Below, piece by piece: positions 50,759 through 60,583 of a stretch of DNA of 64,000 bases; positions within the stretch are counted from its first letter, which is position 1, and the number at the start of each line of letters is the position of its first letter. The stretch is from Neorhizobium alkalisoli. GTDB lineage: Bacteria > Pseudomonadota > Alphaproteobacteria > Rhizobiales > Rhizobiaceae. Below the pieces are notes generated by a model. It saw only the letters and a list, made by a program, of their open reading frames with translations, was not told the origin of the DNA and did no database searches. Position numbers and translations under genes: made by a program. Location of the stretch: the NCBI RefSeq assembly GCF_002968635.1, contig NZ_PVBN01000007.1, forward strand, positions 1 to 64,000, in the 5' to 3' direction.

Positions 50759-50781
50759 CCACGGGTTCACATCGGGAGGAA

Positions 50782-52710
50782 ATGATGAAGCTCGTACGTT
50801 TTTTGCAAGGGCAGGCTGTTTCGGTCGCGGTTCTGGCGCTTGTTGTCAGCACCGGCTGGGCAGGCATCGGATTTGCATTCCAGGAGGCTCCGGAGATGAA
50901 AGCGCTCGTCGATCAGGGGAAGCTGCCCCCGGTCGACAAGCGCCTGCCGGCGAAGCCGCTCGTACTCACGCCGCTCCAATCGGTCGGCACCTATGGCGGT
51001 ACCTGGCGTACTGCCACATTCGGCGGCGGTGACAGCGAGATCGAGCGTTCGATCGGCTATACCCGGCTGGTGCGTTGGAATCCGGAATGGACGCAGGTCA
51101 TTCCCGATATCGCCGAGAGCTTCGAGGTAAACAGCGACGCCACGGAATATACATTCACGCTGCGCGAAGGCGCCCGCTGGTCCGACGGCCAGCCCTTTAC
51201 TGCCGACGACCTGGTGTTCTGGAACGAGCATGTTCTGCGCAACAAGGAAATCACGCCCTCGTCACCTGCATGGCTGACGGCCGGCGGCGAGCCGGTGAAG
51301 GTCGAAAAGCTCGGCGACTATAAAGTCGTCTTCAAGTTCAAGGCGCCTAACGGCCTGTTCCTGATGAACATGGCCACGATCCGCGGTGCCGACATCCTTG
51401 CTGGCTCACCGGCCCACTACCTCAAGAAGTTCCACAAGGGCTTCAATCCGGAAGGTGTCGGCGCGCTGGTCAAGCAGGCCGGTGCGGCCGACTGGGTGCA
51501 GCTTTTCAACAACAAGATCCTGTTCCCCGGTCGCTGGCGCGACCTCGGTCGCCCGGTGCTGGACGCCTGGATCTTGACCGCGCCTTATGTGGGCACGTCG
51601 CAGGTCGTGGCCGAGCGCAATCCCTACTATGCGAAAGTCGATACCGCCGGAAACCAGCTTCCCTATTTCGACAAGGTCACCATCGACGTGATGGAGGATA
51701 CGCAAGCGATCATTCTGAAGGCGATCAACGGCGAGATCGACATGCAGAACCGCTTCATCGAAACCACGGACGCCCGCCCAGTCATCGTGCAGAACCGGGA
51801 AAAAGGCGGCTACGGACTTTTTGTCGCCCGTCCGGCCTGGTCGAACGCGCTGCTCATCACGCTGAACCAGACCCACAAGAACAAGGTGCTGCGCAAGATC
51901 TTTTCCGACAAGAACTTTCGCATCGGGCTCAGTCACGCGATCAATCGCGAGGAACTCAACCAGCTCATCTACGCGGGCCAGGCGAAGCCCTACCAGGCAG
52001 CTCCGCGCGAGGGCAGCGCGCTCTACGACGAGCAGATGGCGACCCAGTACCTGAAATACGACGTCAAACTTGCCAACGAGTATCTGGACAAGGCAGGGCT
52101 GACGACCCGCGATGCCGAAGGGTACAGATTAGGGCCGGAAGGTAAACGCGTCACCTTCGCGATAGACGTGCTGACGGGCAGCCCGATTCAGAGCGACGCG
52201 CTCGAATTGATCCAGCGCTACTGGAGGAAGGTCGGCATCGATATGCAGCCGCGCCCGACCGAACGCTCGCTCATCTTCGCCCGCCTCCAGACAAACGAGA
52301 ATGATGGCATCGGCTGGGTCGGCGGCGGAGGCTACGACTTCCTCGGGCTGCTCGATCCGAAATGGTATTTCCCGCATGAATATGAATCGAGCTTCGCCAC
52401 AGCCTGGGGTCTCTATTACCAGAATCCCAAGGATCCGAATGCCGAGGAGCCGAGCGCGGAGGCCAAGAAGCAGATGGATCTTTACCGGAAGGTGCAGCAG
52501 AGCGCGACGCTCGAACAGCAGCTCGCCGCAATGAAGGAACTGCTCGCCATTACACGCGACCAATTCTACATCATCGGTACCAATCTCGAGCCCGACCGTG
52601 TTGGCATCGTCAAGAAGAACATGCGCAACGTTCCGGAGGTCGTCCCGAGCACCTCGTTCTACATGATCCCGGGGCCGGTAAAGCCGGAGACCTTCTACTA
52701 CCAAAAGTAA
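50782..52710 (+). CDS. Family-5 extracellular solute-binding protein
   Basis: The 642-residue protein has a signal peptide (about residues 1-32) and the family-5 (oligopeptide/nickel/oligosaccharide) fold: IPDIAESFEVNSDATEYTFT, LREGARWSDGQPFTADDLVF, FRIGLSHAINREELNQLIY. It is larger than typical peptide-binding proteins (about 530 residues), as seen for those binding complex sugars. It is the first gene of the operon and is preceded by GGGAGGA. The substrate is inferred as an oligosaccharide from the neighbours. Confidence 0.9.
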   Translation: MMKLVRFLQGQAVSVAVLALVVSTGWAGIGFAFQEAPEMKALVDQGKLPPVDKRLPAKPLVLTPLQSVGTYGGTWRTATFGGGDSEIERSIGYTRLVRWNPEWTQVIPDIAESFEVNSDATEYTFTLREGARWSDGQPFTADDLVFWNEHVLRNKEITPSSPAWLTAGGEPVKVEKLGDYKVVFKFKAPNGLFLMNMATIRGADILAGSPAHYLKKFHKGFNPEGVGALVKQAGAADWVQLFNNKILFPGRWRDLGRPVLDAWILTAPYVGTSQVVAERNPYYAKVDTAGNQLPYFDKVTIDVMEDTQAIILKAINGEIDMQNRFIETTDARPVIVQNREKGGYGLFVARPAWSNALLITLNQTHKNKVLRKIFSDKNFRIGLSHAINREELNQLIYAGQAKPYQAAPREGSALYDEQMATQYLKYDVKLANEYLDKAGLTTRDAEGYRLGPEGKRVTFAIDVLTGSPIQSDALELIQRYWRKVGIDMQPRPTERSLIFARLQTNENDGIGWVGGGGYDFLGLLDPKWYFPHEYESSFATAWGLYYQNPKDPNAEEPSAEAKKQMDLYRKVQQSATLEQQLAAMKELLAITRDQFYIIGTNLEPDRVGIVKKNMRNVPEVVPSTSFYMIPGPVKPETFYYQK

Positions 52711-52722
52711 ACTCCCGAGGAG

Positions 52723-52744
52723 GGCGGCGGCAGGTTCCGCCGCC
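52723..52744 (+). terminator. Intercistronic hairpin after the binding-protein gene
   Basis: The arms ggcggcgg and ccgccgcc enclose a 6-nt loop in the 88-nt gap to the first permease gene. No T-run follows. It likely stabilises the binding-protein mRNA or partly ends transcription, which gives excess binding protein. Confidence 0.5.
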
Positions 52745-52798
52745 ACCCTGTTCCGTGTCGTTGGCGCTTTGCCCACATAGACCGCGAGGAGCGAGGAA

Positions 52799-53785
52799 AT
52801 GGCCGGCTTCCTGATCAGGCGCTTGCTCTACATGATCCCGATGATGTTCGCGATTTCGATCGTGACGTTCATCATCATTCAGCTGCCGCCAGGCGACTTT
52901 CTGACCGCCTTGACGGCTCGGCTGGCATCGCAGAACGAAACCATCGATCCCGGCGTGATCGCAGGCCTGCGGGAGCGCTACGGGTTGGATCAGCCCTTGA
53001 TCGTCCAATATTGGAAATGGATCAGCGGTATCCTGCTGCGTGGCGATTTCGGACAGTCCTTCGACTGGAACAAGCCCGTCAGCGAGCTGATCTGGTCGCG
53101 CCTGAACCTGACGATGGTGGTATCGCTCATCACGCTGATCTTCGTCTGGGCGGTCGCATTCCCGATCGGCATCTATTCGGCCGTGCGGCAGTATTCTCTC
53201 GGGGATTACATCGCCACGTTCTTCGGCTTCCTCGGTCTTGCCATTCCAAGCTTTCTGCTGGCGCTGGTGCTCATGTATTTCAGCGCCCACTATTTCGGGC
53301 TGAGCATCGGCGGGCTTTTCTCACCCCAGTACATGAACGCCGCCTGGAGCTGGGGGAAGCTCTGGGATCTGATGAAGCATATGTGGATTCCGGTCGTCGT
53401 GCTCGGTACCGGCGCGACGGCGGCCCTGATCCGTATCATGCGGGCGAACCTGCTCGACGAACTCAACAAACCCTATGTCGACATGGCTCGAGCTCGCGGC
53501 CTCAGCGAAACGCGGCTGCTGCTCAAATATCCCGTGCGCGCGGCGCTCAATCCGTTCGTTTCGACGCTCGGCTGGGTCTTGCCGCATCTCGTCTCCGGCG
53601 CAGTCGTTGTGTCCATCGTGCTCAGCCTGCCAACAACCGGGCCGCTGCTGCTCACGGCACTGTTTGCCCAGGACATGTACCTGGCCGGCAGCATCATCCT
53701 GCTGATGAGCGTCCTTACCCTCATCGGTACGCTGGTTTCCGACGTGCTTCTCGCATGGCTGGATCCGCGGATCCGCAACGGTTGA
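52799..53785 (+). CDS. ABC transporter permease (DppB-type)
   Basis: The 328-residue permease has about six membrane helices. The N-terminal MAGFLIRRLLYMIPMMFAIS and the inner-membrane loop DMARARGLSETRLLLKYPVR are typical of the DppB/OppB class. The start follows GAGGAG-type sequence (GAGCGAGGA). It forms the channel with the next permease. Confidence 0.9.
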   Translation: MAGFLIRRLLYMIPMMFAISIVTFIIIQLPPGDFLTALTARLASQNETIDPGVIAGLRERYGLDQPLIVQYWKWISGILLRGDFGQSFDWNKPVSELIWSRLNLTMVVSLITLIFVWAVAFPIGIYSAVRQYSLGDYIATFFGFLGLAIPSFLLALVLMYFSAHYFGLSIGGLFSPQYMNAAWSWGKLWDLMKHMWIPVVVLGTGATAALIRIMRANLLDELNKPYVDMARARGLSETRLLLKYPVRAALNPFVSTLGWVLPHLVSGAVVVSIVLSLPTTGPLLLTALFAQDMYLAGSIILLMSVLTLIGTLVSDVLLAWLDPRIRNG

Positions 53786-53798
53786 AAGGAGGCAGCCC

Positions 53799-54941
53799 AT
53801 GACCGATCAGACTGTCGCAACGGCCATCCCTCAGCCTCGAGCCGCCAAGAACAAGACCGCTTCCGCGGGGCAATGGCGCCTGATCTGGTGGCGCTTCTGT
53901 CAGCACCGGGTGGCGCTGGCTTCCGGGGTCGTCATCCTGCTCGTCTATCTGGTCGCCGCCTTCGCCGAATTCCTGGCGCCGACGTCCGAGCAGGCCTACG
54001 ATCCGCGCTTCACCTATGCGCCGCCACAGCAGATCAGGTTTGCCGGCTATGATGCCGACGGCACGTTCCATCCGCTTTATGTAAACGGATATTCCGCCAA
54101 GATCGACCCGATCGCGCTTAACCGCACCTACGTTACCGATCCGAGCGTGATCATCCCCGTGGGCTTCTTCGTCAGGGGCGAACCCTATCGATTTTGGGGA
54201 CTGTTCGAGACGGATCGCCGTTTCATCGGTCCACTCGAGCAGGGCCAGCCCTTCTATCTCTTTGGCGCAGACCGGCTCGGTCGCGACGTGCTCAGCAGAA
54301 CCATTCACGGAACACGTATTTCGATGTCGGTCGGCCTCGTCGGCGTGACCATCAGTCTGATCCTCGGCATTTTTCTCGGCGGGATATCCGGCCTCTACGG
54401 CGGCTGGGTGGATGATGTCATCCAGCGCGGCATCGAGCTTTTGAAGTCGATACCGACGATCCCGCTCTGGATGGGGCTAGCCGCCGCCGTTCCGATCAGC
54501 ACAGACCCGGTCACGGTCTATCTGTGGATCACGATCATCCTGTCGCTGATCGGCTGGACCGACATGGCGCGCGTCGTCCGCGGTCGCTTCCTGTCACTCA
54601 AGACCGAGGATTTCGTGATCGCCGCACAACTCGACGGCTGTTCCAAGATGCGGATCATCTGGCGGCACATGGTGCCATCGTTCATGAGCCACATCATTGC
54701 CTCGGTGACGCTGGCGATCCCCACCATGATCCTGGCCGAGACGGCGCTGTCCTTCCTGGGCATCGGATTGAGGCCGCCGGTGGTGAGCTGGGGCGTATTG
54801 CTGCAGGAGGCGCAGAACATTCTCGCGGTCTCCAGCGCGCCATGGCTGTTCCTGCCTGGACTGGCAGTGATCATCACAGTCCTTGCACTCAATTTCCTCG
54901 GGGATGGAATCCGCGATGCTGCAGACCCCTATGAGTATTAA
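53799..54941 (+). CDS. ABC transporter permease (DppC-type)
   Basis: The 380-residue permease is longer than usual (about 300) because of an insert of about 90 residues after the first membrane helix, predicted periplasmic (YDPRFTYAPPQQIRFAG and RTYVTDPSVIIPVGFFVRGE). The DppC hallmarks are FGADRLGRDVLSRTIHG and the loop DFVIAAQLDGCSKMRIIWRH. It starts 13 nt after the first permease. The long insert is typical of the subgroup that goes with large binding proteins of this type. Confidence 0.9.
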   Translation: MTDQTVATAIPQPRAAKNKTASAGQWRLIWWRFCQHRVALASGVVILLVYLVAAFAEFLAPTSEQAYDPRFTYAPPQQIRFAGYDADGTFHPLYVNGYSAKIDPIALNRTYVTDPSVIIPVGFFVRGEPYRFWGLFETDRRFIGPLEQGQPFYLFGADRLGRDVLSRTIHGTRISMSVGLVGVTISLILGIFLGGISGLYGGWVDDVIQRGIELLKSIPTIPLWMGLAAAVPISTDPVTVYLWITIILSLIGWTDMARVVRGRFLSLKTEDFVIAAQLDGCSKMRIIWRHMVPSFMSHIIASVTLAIPTMILAETALSFLGIGLRPPVVSWGVLLQEAQNILAVSSAPWLFLPGLAVIITVLALNFLGDGIRDAADPYEY

Positions 54942-55980
54942 GCAAATGTCCGCCGTGGTTCGAGAGCGGGGGGGCATGCCAAGCCCGCTGATCGAGGTCG
55001 ACAACCTGCGCACCCATTTCTTCGGCAATGCCGGATTGGTAAAGGCTGTCGACGGGGTGTCTTTCTCGATCCCCCGCGGCAAGACGGTCTGTGTCGTCGG
55101 CGAATCCGGTTCCGGAAAAAGCATCACCGGGCGCTCGATCCTCAATCAGGTTCCGCGCGGCGGCCGCATTGTGTCCGGTGCCATCCGCTACAGGCCGGAT
55201 CCGGCGCAGCCGCCCCTGGACATTGTCAAGCTTGATCCGCGCGGCAAGGAGATGCGGGCGCTCCGCGGCGCGCAAATCGGTTTGATCAGCCAGGAGCCGA
55301 TGGCTGCGCTCTCTCCGTTTCATACCATCGGCAACCAGATGGTCGAGGTCATTCGCCTGCATCTGAAGATGGGCCGGCGGGAAGCGCGAGAGCATGCGAT
55401 CGAGACGCTGGCGCTCGTCGGTATTCCTCGCCCGGCGGAGCGCATGGAGAGCTATTCATTCCAGTTCTCCGGCGGCATGCGGCAACGCGTCTGTATTGCG
55501 CTTGCGCTTTCCTGCCGCCCGAAACTTCTGATCGCCGACGAACCGACGACCGCACTCGACGTGACGACGCAGGCCAACATCCTCGACCTGCTTTCGAGGC
55601 TGCAGGCCGACTTCAATCTGTCGGTGCTCTTCGTCACCCACGATCTCGGCGTGGTGGCCGAGATCGCCGACGAGGTCGTCGTGATGTATCTCGGCAAGGT
55701 CGTGGAGACCGGGGACGTCGACACGATTTTCCATGCCCCCGCGCATCCCTACACCAAGGCGCTCCTGCAATCAGTCCCGCGCATGCATGCCGGTGGAGCG
55801 ACGCGGCTCCCGACCATCGACGGCATGGTGCCTTCGCCTTTCGAACGTCCGCAGGGCTGCGGCTTCCATCCGCGCTGCGCGATGGCGGTGCATGGCCTCT
55901 GCGATCGGGAGGTTCCCGAGCCGATAACGATATCCGAGGGCCATGTGGCGAGCTGCCTTCTGCACGGAGAGAACCCATGA
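54931..55980 (+). CDS. ABC transporter ATP-binding protein (DppD-type)
   Basis: The start chosen at 54931 overlaps the permease stop by 11 bp; another Met at 54976 is possible. The 349-residue ATPase has Walker A GESGSGKS, the signature FSGGMRQR, Walker [12 protein letters not shown] and the switch FVTHDLG. The C-terminal oligopeptide-type extension has the Cys-rich motif [20 protein letters not shown], which is known to hold an iron-sulphur cluster in related ATPases. It pairs with the next gene. Confidence 0.92.
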   Translation: MSIKQMSAVVRERGGMPSPLIEVDNLRTHFFGNAGLVKAVDGVSFSIPRGKTVCVVGESGSGKSITGRSILNQVPRGGRIVSGAIRYRPDPAQPPLDIVKLDPRGKEMRALRGAQIGLISQEPMAALSPFHTIGNQMVEVIRLHLKMGRREAREHAIETLALVGIPRPAERMESYSFQFSGGMRQRVCIALALSCRPKLLIADEPTTALDVTTQANILDLLSRLQADFNLSVLFVTHDLGVVAEIADEVVVMYLGKVVETGDVDTIFHAPAHPYTKALLQSVPRMHAGGATRLPTIDGMVPSPFERPQGCGFHPRCAMAVHGLCDREVPEPITISEGHVASCLLHGENP

Positions 55981-57038
55981 CGGTTGACGCCGACCACCGG
56001 CAGAGCCCGCTACTCGAGCTGCGGGACCTCAAGATGCATTTTCCAATCCGTCGAGGAGCATTTCGGCGCATCGTCGGCCATATCAAGGCCGTGGACGGGG
56101 TATCGCTCAGCGTTAACAGGGGCGAGACGCTGGGCATTGTCGGTGAATCCGGCTGCGGCAAGTCGACGCTCGCGCGCACCATCCTGCGCGTCTATCACCC
56201 GACCGGAGGGGAGATCAGCTATACCGGGCGCAGCGGTGCGCCCATCGATCTCGCCACATTATCCGGACCGGCGCTGAAAGAAATCCATCGCGATATCCGG
56301 GTCGTTTTCCAGGACCCGCAATCCTCGCTTAACCCGCGCTTGCGGGTCATCGACATCATCGGCGAGGTGCTGAAGGTGAACGGTATCGCAACGGGCTCGG
56401 AACTGGAGGATCGGGTGGCCGAGCTGATGCGCAGCGTGGGGCTCAGACCCGAATTCATGCATCGCTATCCGCACGCTTTTTCCGGCGGAGAAAGGCAGCG
56501 CGTCAGTATCGCCCGCGCTTTGGCACCCGAACCGCGGCTGGTGATCGCCGACGAGGCTGTCTCGGCTCTGGATGTGAGCGTACAGGCGCAGACCATCAAC
56601 CTGCTGCAGGATCTGCAGGAGCGTTTCGGACTGACCTACCTCTTCGTCGCCCATGACCTTTCGGTGGTTCGCCACATCTCCGACAGCGTCGCGGTGATGT
56701 ATATGGGCAGGGTCGTGGAAAAAGCGCCGACCGACGCCATCTTCGCTAGTCCTCGCCACCCCTACACCGAAGCTCTTCTCTCGGCCGTTCCCACCCCCGA
56801 TCCCCGGCTCCGCCGCCGCGGCCGCCGCATCCATCTTGCCGGTGAGGTAGCGGATCCAGCCAATCCTCCCTCAGGTTGTCCGTTTCACCCTCGTTGCCGC
56901 TACGCCACGGGCATCTGCAAGAGTGATGTGCCGCCGCTCCGGTCGATTGCGACGAGTGACCATTCGGTCGCTTGTCACCTTGCCGACAACTTGAAGCTCA
57001 ACCCGTTCGACGAATACGCATTTGCGGAGTTGCATTGA
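55977..57038 (+). CDS. ABC transporter ATP-binding protein (DppF-type)
   Basis: The 353-residue ATPase starts within an ATGA overlap. Walker A is GESGCGKST, the signature FSGGERQR, Walker [12 protein letters not shown] and the switch FVAHDLS. Walker B reads DEAVSALD where DEPTSALD is usual, a substitution that is found in active members. The C-terminal motif [20 protein letters not shown] is the Cys-rich tail. It completes a five-component importer. Confidence 0.92.
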   Translation: MTVDADHRQSPLLELRDLKMHFPIRRGAFRRIVGHIKAVDGVSLSVNRGETLGIVGESGCGKSTLARTILRVYHPTGGEISYTGRSGAPIDLATLSGPALKEIHRDIRVVFQDPQSSLNPRLRVIDIIGEVLKVNGIATGSELEDRVAELMRSVGLRPEFMHRYPHAFSGGERQRVSIARALAPEPRLVIADEAVSALDVSVQAQTINLLQDLQERFGLTYLFVAHDLSVVRHISDSVAVMYMGRVVEKAPTDAIFASPRHPYTEALLSAVPTPDPRLRRRGRRIHLAGEVADPANPPSGCPFHPRCRYATGICKSDVPPLRSIATSDHSVACHLADNLKLNPFDEYAFAELH

Positions 57039-57039
57039 A

Positions 57040-57879
57040 ATGCCCGAACTGATTTCCCGTGACGAGACCCGTACCCGGCCGCTTGTCGACCAATCCTCTG
57101 CGACGTTGGAGCTGATCTATTTCGACGTGCTCAAACTGCCTTCCGGCGGCAGTGAAAGCAGGCGCCTGCCGCAGTACGAAAGCCTCTACGTCGTGCTTTC
57201 GGGCAAGGTCGATATCGAGGTCGACGGATTCCGCTTCGATGGAGTGGGCCAGCGCGCCGATATCTGGTCCGGCGATGCCGATTCCGTCTATGTGCCTGTC
57301 GGTGCCGAGGTGACCGTCACCGCGTTGACCGACGGCGTCGAGATCGCCATTGCCGGCGGCATATGTGAGACCCGCTATGCCCCCTTCCGCGTCAGCCCTC
57401 AGGAGGTCGACGCGGTCGATGTCGGTTCGCCCGATACGCACAGCCAGCGCCGCATTGCTCACCTGCTCGGCCAGCGGCAGAACGGACGCTGCGGCCATCT
57501 GCTGGTCAGCGAGCTCTATGCCGGCGAAGGCTGCTGGTCAGGCTATCCGCCACACAAGCACGACACCGAAAGTGGTGACGCCGAAAGTCATCACGAGGAA
57601 CTCTATCACTATCGCTTCCTGCCCGAGACCGGTTTTGGCGGGCAGATCGTTTATGAAGAAGACGGGCCGGTGAAGACCTTCATGACCCGTAGCGGCGACA
57701 CCTTCCTGCTCGACCGCGGCTATCATCCGACGGTCACTTCGCCCGGACATCGCAGCTATGTCTTCACCATCCTCGTCGGAAAGCATCGCCGGGGGCTCGT
57801 CCAGCGGTTCGACCCGAAACACGAACACCTGACCCAGGTCATTCCCGGCATCGACGCGATGCGGGCCAAATTCAAATAA
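57040..57879 (+). CDS. IolB/KduI-like uronate isomerase
   Basis: The 279-residue cupin protein starts two bases after the upstream stop, at 57040. The metal-binding segment SGYPPHKHDT, then ESHHEELYHYRF, matches the 5-deoxy-glucuronate isomerase IolB family (W.S.PPHKHD; EE.Y.YR). IolB acts in inositol breakdown and the related KduI in uronate breakdown. No inositol genes are present here, so I infer a role on a uronic-acid-derived product of the GH39 enzyme. The active-site motif looks intact. Confidence 0.85.
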   Translation: MPELISRDETRTRPLVDQSSATLELIYFDVLKLPSGGSESRRLPQYESLYVVLSGKVDIEVDGFRFDGVGQRADIWSGDADSVYVPVGAEVTVTALTDGVEIAIAGGICETRYAPFRVSPQEVDAVDVGSPDTHSQRRIAHLLGQRQNGRCGHLLVSELYAGEGCWSGYPPHKHDTESGDAESHHEELYHYRFLPETGFGGQIVYEEDGPVKTFMTRSGDTFLLDRGYHPTVTSPGHRSYVFTILVGKHRRGLVQRFDPKHEHLTQVIPGIDAMRAKFK

Positions 57880-57910
57880 CCATTTCCATCGATCAAGGAG
57901 ATTGCGACGA

Positions 57911-59785
57911 ATGCGCCAGCGCACAAAGATAACCGTTGACGTGAGCCAGGCGGTGCGTCCGTTCAAACGCTTCTGGCGCGGTACGGGTTTCTCCCCGGCG
58001 GAATTGCTGCTGGAGCCGGAAATGCGCCAGATGGCCGCCTATCTCGGCGGCGTGCCGCATGAAGGCATCCGCTATTTGCGCGTTCACTACCTGCTGAACC
58101 TGCTGACCGTGAACGGAGGTATCGAAAATCCCAGATACGACTGGTCGCTGCTCGACCGCGCGGTGGACGTTATGGTCGAGCATCGGCTCAAGCCGTTCTT
58201 CGAGCTGATGGGCAATCCGGGCAATATCTTCACCGACTACGAAAACATGGATCAGGTGAAGCAATGGCGCGACCTCGTCGCCGCAGTTGCCGATCGCTAT
58301 GCCGGCCGCTACGGCATGAACGAGCTTCTGAGCTGGTATTTCGAAACCACCAACGAGGCGGACTCCGGCTGGTGGACTTACGGTGAGAAGGGGTACACCA
58401 ACTATTATGACGCCTGCGTCGCCGGGCTCGACGCGGTCAATCCGGCGCTGCCGATGGGCGGCCCGGGCACCGCGCGGACGCTCTCCCCCATCTTCCGCGC
58501 CTTGATGAAGCACTGCGATTCCGGCGTGAGCTGCCTGACCAATGACGGACCGCCGCGCATCGACTACATCTCGATTCACGAGAAGGGCGTCAACGGCAGC
58601 AAGGAGGACCTGACCCCCAGGAGCAACGGTATCGTCGACCGCACGCTCTTGGTCGTCGATTATCTCAAGCAGAACCATCCGCGGCTCGCCGGGCTGCCGA
58701 TCGTCAATGACGAGTGCGATCCGCAGCTCGGCTGGAGCGACTATCACTCCTGGCACGGCAAGGCCTACTATGCGGGGATCATCGCCAAGATCATTGAGCA
58801 GCATGATCGCCGCATCATCGCCACCGAGGCGGCCGACTATGCCTTCCTGAGCAACGACCATGCCTTTATCGGCGGCTGGGGCCAGCGCACCATCTTCGCC
58901 TATTACGGTTCACGCAACTTCACCAAGGCGCAGTGGGAGCACAAAACGGACCTCGGCAAGCTCGCTTCGGATATCGACACCGCGCCGCCCTTCGAGCAGA
59001 TCAAGAAGCCGGGCCTGACATCGCTTGAACTGCTGGCAACGCTGGGAGACACAATATGCCAGGTGACCGCGGATCCGAAGCTCGATCCGGACGCAGACGG
59101 ACTTGCCGTCCTGCCGACAAAGCTTGTTGATGGTGGCGCCTCCATCTCGCTGATCCATTCGGTCGATGCGATCAATCAGTCCGGGCGCACGTCGGTGCGG
59201 CTTGAAGTGGGCGGATTGGCGTCTGGCCGGTATGGGGTGTGTTTGTTCCGCGTCGACAGCGAGTTCACCAACCCTATGGAGGTATGGGAAGCCCAGCAGG
59301 ACGAGAGCAATCCACGAGGTCTATGGGAGCCGGTGGGGGCGCCGACCACGCCGACGGCCCCGCAGTTCGCCGAGCTGAGACGCGCACAGGAGCCGGCGCT
59401 GCTGCATCCCGTCAGCGTCGTCGCCGCGCAGAATGGCGTCGTCAGCCTCGATCTCGACGTACCGCTGCCCTCTCTCACGCAAATCCTGGTGGTTCCCGAC
59501 AAAGGTGCGGCACCGGCCGCTCCGACCGGACTGACGGCCACGCGCTATCGTGGTCTCGGCGAAAGAGAGCAGCGGATGTTGTTCTGGGTCGCGGGGGACA
59601 GCCGTCCCGGCATTTTCTACGAGGTTCTGACCAGCACCGATGGAAGGACGTTTGAAAAGGTCAATCCTGTAGCGCTGATCTCGACCGCGTACCTGCATGT
59701 GTCGCCGCCGCCTGGCGCGCGTTATGCTGTCCGGGCGCGCGATGCCTTTGGGCGGGAAAGCCCACTCTGCTTCATCGCGGAGTGA
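57911..59785 (+). CDS. GH39 glycosidase with alpha-L-iduronidase-like active site
   Basis: The 624-residue cytoplasmic enzyme starts at 57911 with AAGGAG 10 nt upstream. The catalytic barrel spans about residues 1-370. The acid/base region SWYFETTNEADSGWW (Glu149) resembles the FETWNEPD of iduronidase, and the nucleophile region PIVNDECDPQLGW (Glu268) resembles its NDEADPLVGW. A linker and a fibronectin-III-like domain (residues about 535-624) follow, also as in iduronidase. GH39 also holds beta-xylosidases, which show different motifs. The enzyme ends the rightward operon and the second transporter converges on it after 15 nt. Confidence 0.88.
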   Translation: MRQRTKITVDVSQAVRPFKRFWRGTGFSPAELLLEPEMRQMAAYLGGVPHEGIRYLRVHYLLNLLTVNGGIENPRYDWSLLDRAVDVMVEHRLKPFFELMGNPGNIFTDYENMDQVKQWRDLVAAVADRYAGRYGMNELLSWYFETTNEADSGWWTYGEKGYTNYYDACVAGLDAVNPALPMGGPGTARTLSPIFRALMKHCDSGVSCLTNDGPPRIDYISIHEKGVNGSKEDLTPRSNGIVDRTLLVVDYLKQNHPRLAGLPIVNDECDPQLGWSDYHSWHGKAYYAGIIAKIIEQHDRRIIATEAADYAFLSNDHAFIGGWGQRTIFAYYGSRNFTKAQWEHKTDLGKLASDIDTAPPFEQIKKPGLTSLELLATLGDTICQVTADPKLDPDADGLAVLPTKLVDGGASISLIHSVDAINQSGRTSVRLEVGGLASGRYGVCLFRVDSEFTNPMEVWEAQQDESNPRGLWEPVGAPTTPTAPQFAELRRAQEPALLHPVSVVAAQNGVVSLDLDVPLPSLTQILVVPDKGAAPAAPTGLTATRYRGLGEREQRMLFWVAGDSRPGIFYEVLTSTDGRTFEKVNPVALISTAYLHVSPPPGARYAVRARDAFGRESPLCFIAE

Positions 59786-59800
59786 GCTGGCCCGTTTCCG

Positions 59801-60583
59801 TCAGAACGAGATAAGCTCCTCGATCGATCGCTGTTCCTGCTTGCCATAGGCGTGGCTTGCCGAGAGCAAACGGCGGGAATAGGGGTGTTCCACCGCGCCT
59901 GAGCGGATCTGGTCTATTCCTGTTTCCTCAACGATCTCGCCGGCATTCATGATTGCCACGCGGCTGCACAGATGCGCGATCACCGCCATGTCATGGCTGA
60001 CCAGCAGGTAGGTGAGGCCACGCTCTTTCTGCAGGTCGGCGAGCAGGTTCAGGATTTCTGCCTGCACCGAAACGTCGAGTGCGGACGTCGGCTCGTCCAG
60101 CAGCAGGACAGGAGGATCGAGGATCAGCGCGCGGGCGATCGCGACGCGTTGCCGTTGGCCACCCGACAATTGGTGTGGAAATCGGTAGCCGAGGCCCGGG
60201 TCGAGGCCGACAGCTTTCAGGACATCCTCGACGATATGAGCATTGATCGGCAGGTTCTGATTCCGCAACGGTTCGATCAGCTGCGAGCGGACCGTTTTGC
60301 GCGGATGGAGCGAGCCGTAGGGGTCCTGAAAGACCATTTGCACGCTGCGGAAGAAAGAGCGGCTGCGGTTCGGCTCCAGCGGTTGCCCGTCCAAGGAAAT
60401 CCGGCCGCCGTAATTCCGGTTAAGGCCGGAAATTGCCCGGAGCACCGTGGACTTGCCGCAGCCGGACTCGCCGACCAGACCGAAAGCCGTGCCGCGAGGC
60501 ACGGAAAATCCCACGCCTTTCACCACAAGCGGGCTTCTCGGGCCAAACCGGACGGTGAGATTTTCAACGTCGATCATGATCAT
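59801..60583 (-). CDS. ABC transporter ATP-binding protein (second importer, DppF-type)
   Basis: The 260-residue ATPase has Walker [10 protein letters not shown], signature LSGGQRQR, Walker [13 protein letters not shown] and switch LVSHDMA. The start overlaps the upstream stop (ATGA). The C-terminus is short and lacks the Cys-rich motif seen in the first importer. It is the last gene of the leftward operon and ends 15 nt from the GH39 gene, with no clear terminator in between. Confidence 0.9.
   Translation of the reverse strand: MIMIDVENLTVRFGPRSPLVVKGVGFSVPRGTAFGLVGESGCGKSTVLRAISGLNRNYGGRISLDGQPLEPNRSRSFFRSVQMVFQDPYGSLHPRKTVRSQLIEPLRNQNLPINAHIVEDVLKAVGLDPGLGYRFPHQLSGGQRQRVAIARALILDPPVLLLDEPTSALDVSVQAEILNLLADLQKERGLTYLLVSHDMAVIAHLCSRVAIMNAGEIVEETGIDQIRSGAVEHPYSRRLLSASHAYGKQEQRSIEELISF

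Noticed and set aside
57040..57879. Inositol catabolism operon
   Set aside because: Only an IolB-like protein is present. IolA, IolC, IolD, IolE and IolG are absent, so an inositol pathway is not supported here.
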